A stretch of DNA of 7,326 bases. Source: Elusimicrobiota bacterium. Lineage in GTDB: Bacteria > RUG730. The stretch spans positions 1 through 7,326 of the forward strand of contig JAIRLV010000231.1 of assembly GCA_031259185.1 (NCBI GenBank), given 5' to 3'. This document shows positions 5,835-7,326 of this stretch, in pieces (position 1 is the stretch's first letter; each line of letters starts with the position of its first letter). The notes beneath the pieces were generated by a model. It was not told where the DNA came from. It made no database searches and saw only the letters and a program-made list of their open reading frames with translations. A program made the position numbers and the translations under genes.

Positions 5835-7031
5835 ATGAAAATTTTAGTGATAAATAGTGGAAGTTCATCAATCAAATATAAATTGATTTCTATGAAAAAA
5901 GAAGAAGTTTTAGCAAAAGGTTTGATAGAAAAAATTGGTTCTAAAGACGCTTTATTAGAGCAAAAAACATTTCATGGGAAAAAGTATAAAGACGCTAGAG
6001 AAATTTTAAATCATGAACAAGGTATCTCTTTAATCATAGAAATGCTTCTAAATGGAGAATACGGCGTTTTGAAAAATATAAATGAAATTGATGGAATTGG
6101 GCATAGAGTTTTACATGGAGGAGATAAATTTTCGAATCCAGTTTTAATCACAGAAGAAGTAAAAGATAAAATCAGAGAATGCATTCCATTAGGACCGCTG
6201 CATAATCCTAACAATTTAAAAGGAATAGAAGCTATGGAAAAAGTTTTGCCAAATGTAAAACAAGTCGCAACTTTTGATACAGCGTTTCATCAGAGTATGC
6301 CAGATTATGCGTATATCTATGGCATTCCTTATAAATTTTATCAAGAAGAAAAAATTAGGAGATATGGATTTCATGGGTCTTCACATCGTTATGTATCAGA
6401 AAAGGCAATACAAACTTTAGATAATAAAAAAAATTTAAAGATAATTACTTGCCATCTTGGAAATGGCGGAAGTCTTTGCGCCATAAAAGATGGAAAATGT
6501 ATAGATACTTCTATGGGGCTTACTCCATTAGAAGGTATAGTTATGGGGACAAGATCCGGAGATATTGACCCTGCTATAATTTTCAACATTGCAAAAAAAT
6601 TGGATATGACAATTCAAGAGATAGACGATATGTTAAATAAATATAGTGGGATTTTAGGCATTTCTGGGGTTAGTAATGACATGCGAGAATTGATAAAGGC
6701 TATAAATGAAAATAATCCAAGAGCGATTCTGGCTATGAATGTCTTTACATATAAAATTAAAAAATATATTGGTTCTTATTTAGCTACATTAAATGGAGCG
6801 GATGCTATAGTTTTTACTGGCGGAATTGGAGAAAATAGCTATTTTCCCAGAGAATTGATTTGCAAAGATTTAGAAAATCTTGGAATAAAAATAGATGTTG
6901 AGAAAAATAAAAACACTATTCTTGGAAAAGAAGGATTTATAAATAAAAAAGATTCTAATATAAAAATTTTGGTGCTTTCTACAGATGAAGAACTAGTTAT
7001 AGCTAGAGATACAAAAGACATTATAAATTAG
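5835..7031 (+). CDS. ackA: Acetate kinase
   Basis: 398-residue acetate kinase of the ASKHA fold, interconverting acetate + ATP and acetyl phosphate + ADP in the cytosol; in fermenters it yields ATP in the acetate direction. Motifs in order: VINSGSSSIKYKL (5-17), HRVLHGG (90-96), PLHNP (122-126), FDTAFHQSMP (147-156), RRYGFHGSSH (175-184), HLGNGGS (207-213), MGTRSGD (237-243), FTGGIGENS (327-335) and DEELVIARDT near the end. With this start, N7, R91, H123, D148 and H180 fall at the same numbers as the active-site residues of the Methanosarcina thermophila enzyme, which supports ATG 5835. An in-frame ATG at 5802 would add 11 non-conserved residues. GGGGAAAG (5825-5832) may serve as ribosome site. 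It lies 52 bases after the hydrolase, probably in the same operon. The usual partner pta is not in the window. Confidence 0.93.
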   Translation: MKILVINSGSSSIKYKLISMKKEEVLAKGLIEKIGSKDALLEQKTFHGKKYKDAREILNHEQGISLIIEMLLNGEYGVLKNINEIDGIGHRVLHGGDKFSNPVLITEEVKDKIRECIPLGPLHNPNNLKGIEAMEKVLPNVKQVATFDTAFHQSMPDYAYIYGIPYKFYQEEKIRRYGFHGSSHRYVSEKAIQTLDNKKNLKIITCHLGNGGSLCAIKDGKCIDTSMGLTPLEGIVMGTRSGDIDPAIIFNIAKKLDMTIQEIDDMLNKYSGILGISGVSNDMRELIKAINENNPRAILAMNVFTYKIKKYIGSYLATLNGADAIVFTGGIGENSYFPRELICKDLENLGIKIDVEKNKNTILGKEGFINKKDSNIKILVLSTDEELVIARDTKDIIN

Positions 7032-7153
7032 ATTATATCCAAATTATTGACGTATAAAATATAAAAAATTTTGTCAAAATCCAATCTTAAATACAAAAGC
7101 AATAAGAAAAGAAAAAGCTAGATCGCTCCTCTCAAAACAAGAAAAATTTTTAA
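7032..7153. other. Intergenic stretch after ackA
   Basis: No clear rho-independent terminator follows ackA. TTGAC (7047-7051) and GTCAA (7073-7077) form a 5-bp inverted repeat with a 21-base loop, too weak to call. Frame 1 is open from 7051 to a TAA at about 7159 without a start codon. It includes the residues NPILNTKAIRKEKARS, which might be an out-of-frame upstream part of the transposase remnant that follows. Confidence 0.4.
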
Positions 7154-7326
7154 CGAAAAGCTAAAAATTCTAAAACTCGTATTTTTAGTAAAAAACTCTC
7201 TTTCTTTACTCCTCAAATAGAACTTCTAGATAAAATTAAACAACTTTTATCGGCTAGAGATTTGCTCGTTAAACAAAAAGCCGCTCTCAAAAATGCTAAT
7301 CGCTCTTACTCTTTCGAAGTAGTCCA
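7154..7326 (+). pseudogene. Probable IS110-family transposase fragment (runs off window)
   Basis: Frame 2 is open from after the TAA at 7151-7153 to the window end, 57 codons without ATG. The clearest part is TPQIELLDKIKQLLSARD (residues 19-36) followed directly by LLVKQKAALKN. That pattern of e-L-L..R..Lv.er.alKN resembles the helical linker between the DEDD and C-terminal domains of IS110/IS1111 transposases. The segment uses CTC, GCC, CGC and TTC codons far more than the flanking genes, consistent with recent import. Lack of a start and a preceding stop suggest a broken copy. Assignment is from recalled motif resemblance; the frame could belong to another protein continuing beyond 7326. 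Confidence 0.4.

Overview
The window is a very A+T-rich stretch (well under 30% G+C by eye) of a bacterial chromosome. It carries six complete genes, all on the + strand: ilvE, rpsT, cdaA, dnaX, an alpha/beta-hydrolase resembling BioG/DUF452, and ackA. Both ends hold apparent debris of insertion-sequence transposases. Long homopolymer A runs, Asn/Lys/Glu-rich linkers, long gene-poor gaps and broken IS copies suggest a host-associated bacterium under A+T drift. The opening of the S20 protein and the overall gene set made me think of Elusimicrobiota/Endomicrobia-type gut symbionts. That is recall-based inference, and Fusobacteria or Spirochaetes of similar composition are not excluded.

Layout. 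Bases 1-90 encode the last residues of an IS5-family-like transposase whose stop codon lies in a probable terminal inverted repeat. An intergenic stretch with a candidate promoter leads into ilvE (323-1195), a class IV PLP aminotransferase. A near-perfect sigma70-type promoter (1210-1237) then drives rpsT (1338-1619), ribosomal protein S20. cdaA (1724-2596) encodes a membrane diadenylate cyclase that makes c-di-AMP. It ends in an additional transmembrane helix that looks like the N-terminal anchor of its usual partner CdaR. A 365-base gap (2597-2961) has no convincing gene but holds a three-copy 11-bp tandem repeat and a 40-bp nested inverted repeat.

dnaX (2962-4974), the hydrolase (5000-5782) and ackA (5835-7031) are closely spaced and probably form one transcription unit. 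dnaX encodes the clamp-loader tau subunit and contains three in-frame A-rich slippery heptamers, each followed soon by a -1 frame stop, so a short gamma-like product is possible. The hydrolase keeps a Ser-Asp-His triad and may act on a pimeloyl-type ester in biotin synthesis. AckA interconverts acetate and acetyl phosphate for ATP formation. The last 170 bases look like a broken IS110-type transposase fragment with codon use unlike its neighbours.

Most of the window is core metabolism and information processing. The points most worth a second look are the CdaA C-terminal anchor, the frameshift candidates in dnaX, and the nested inverted repeat upstream of dnaX. I did not find evidence of a wholly new multi-gene system.
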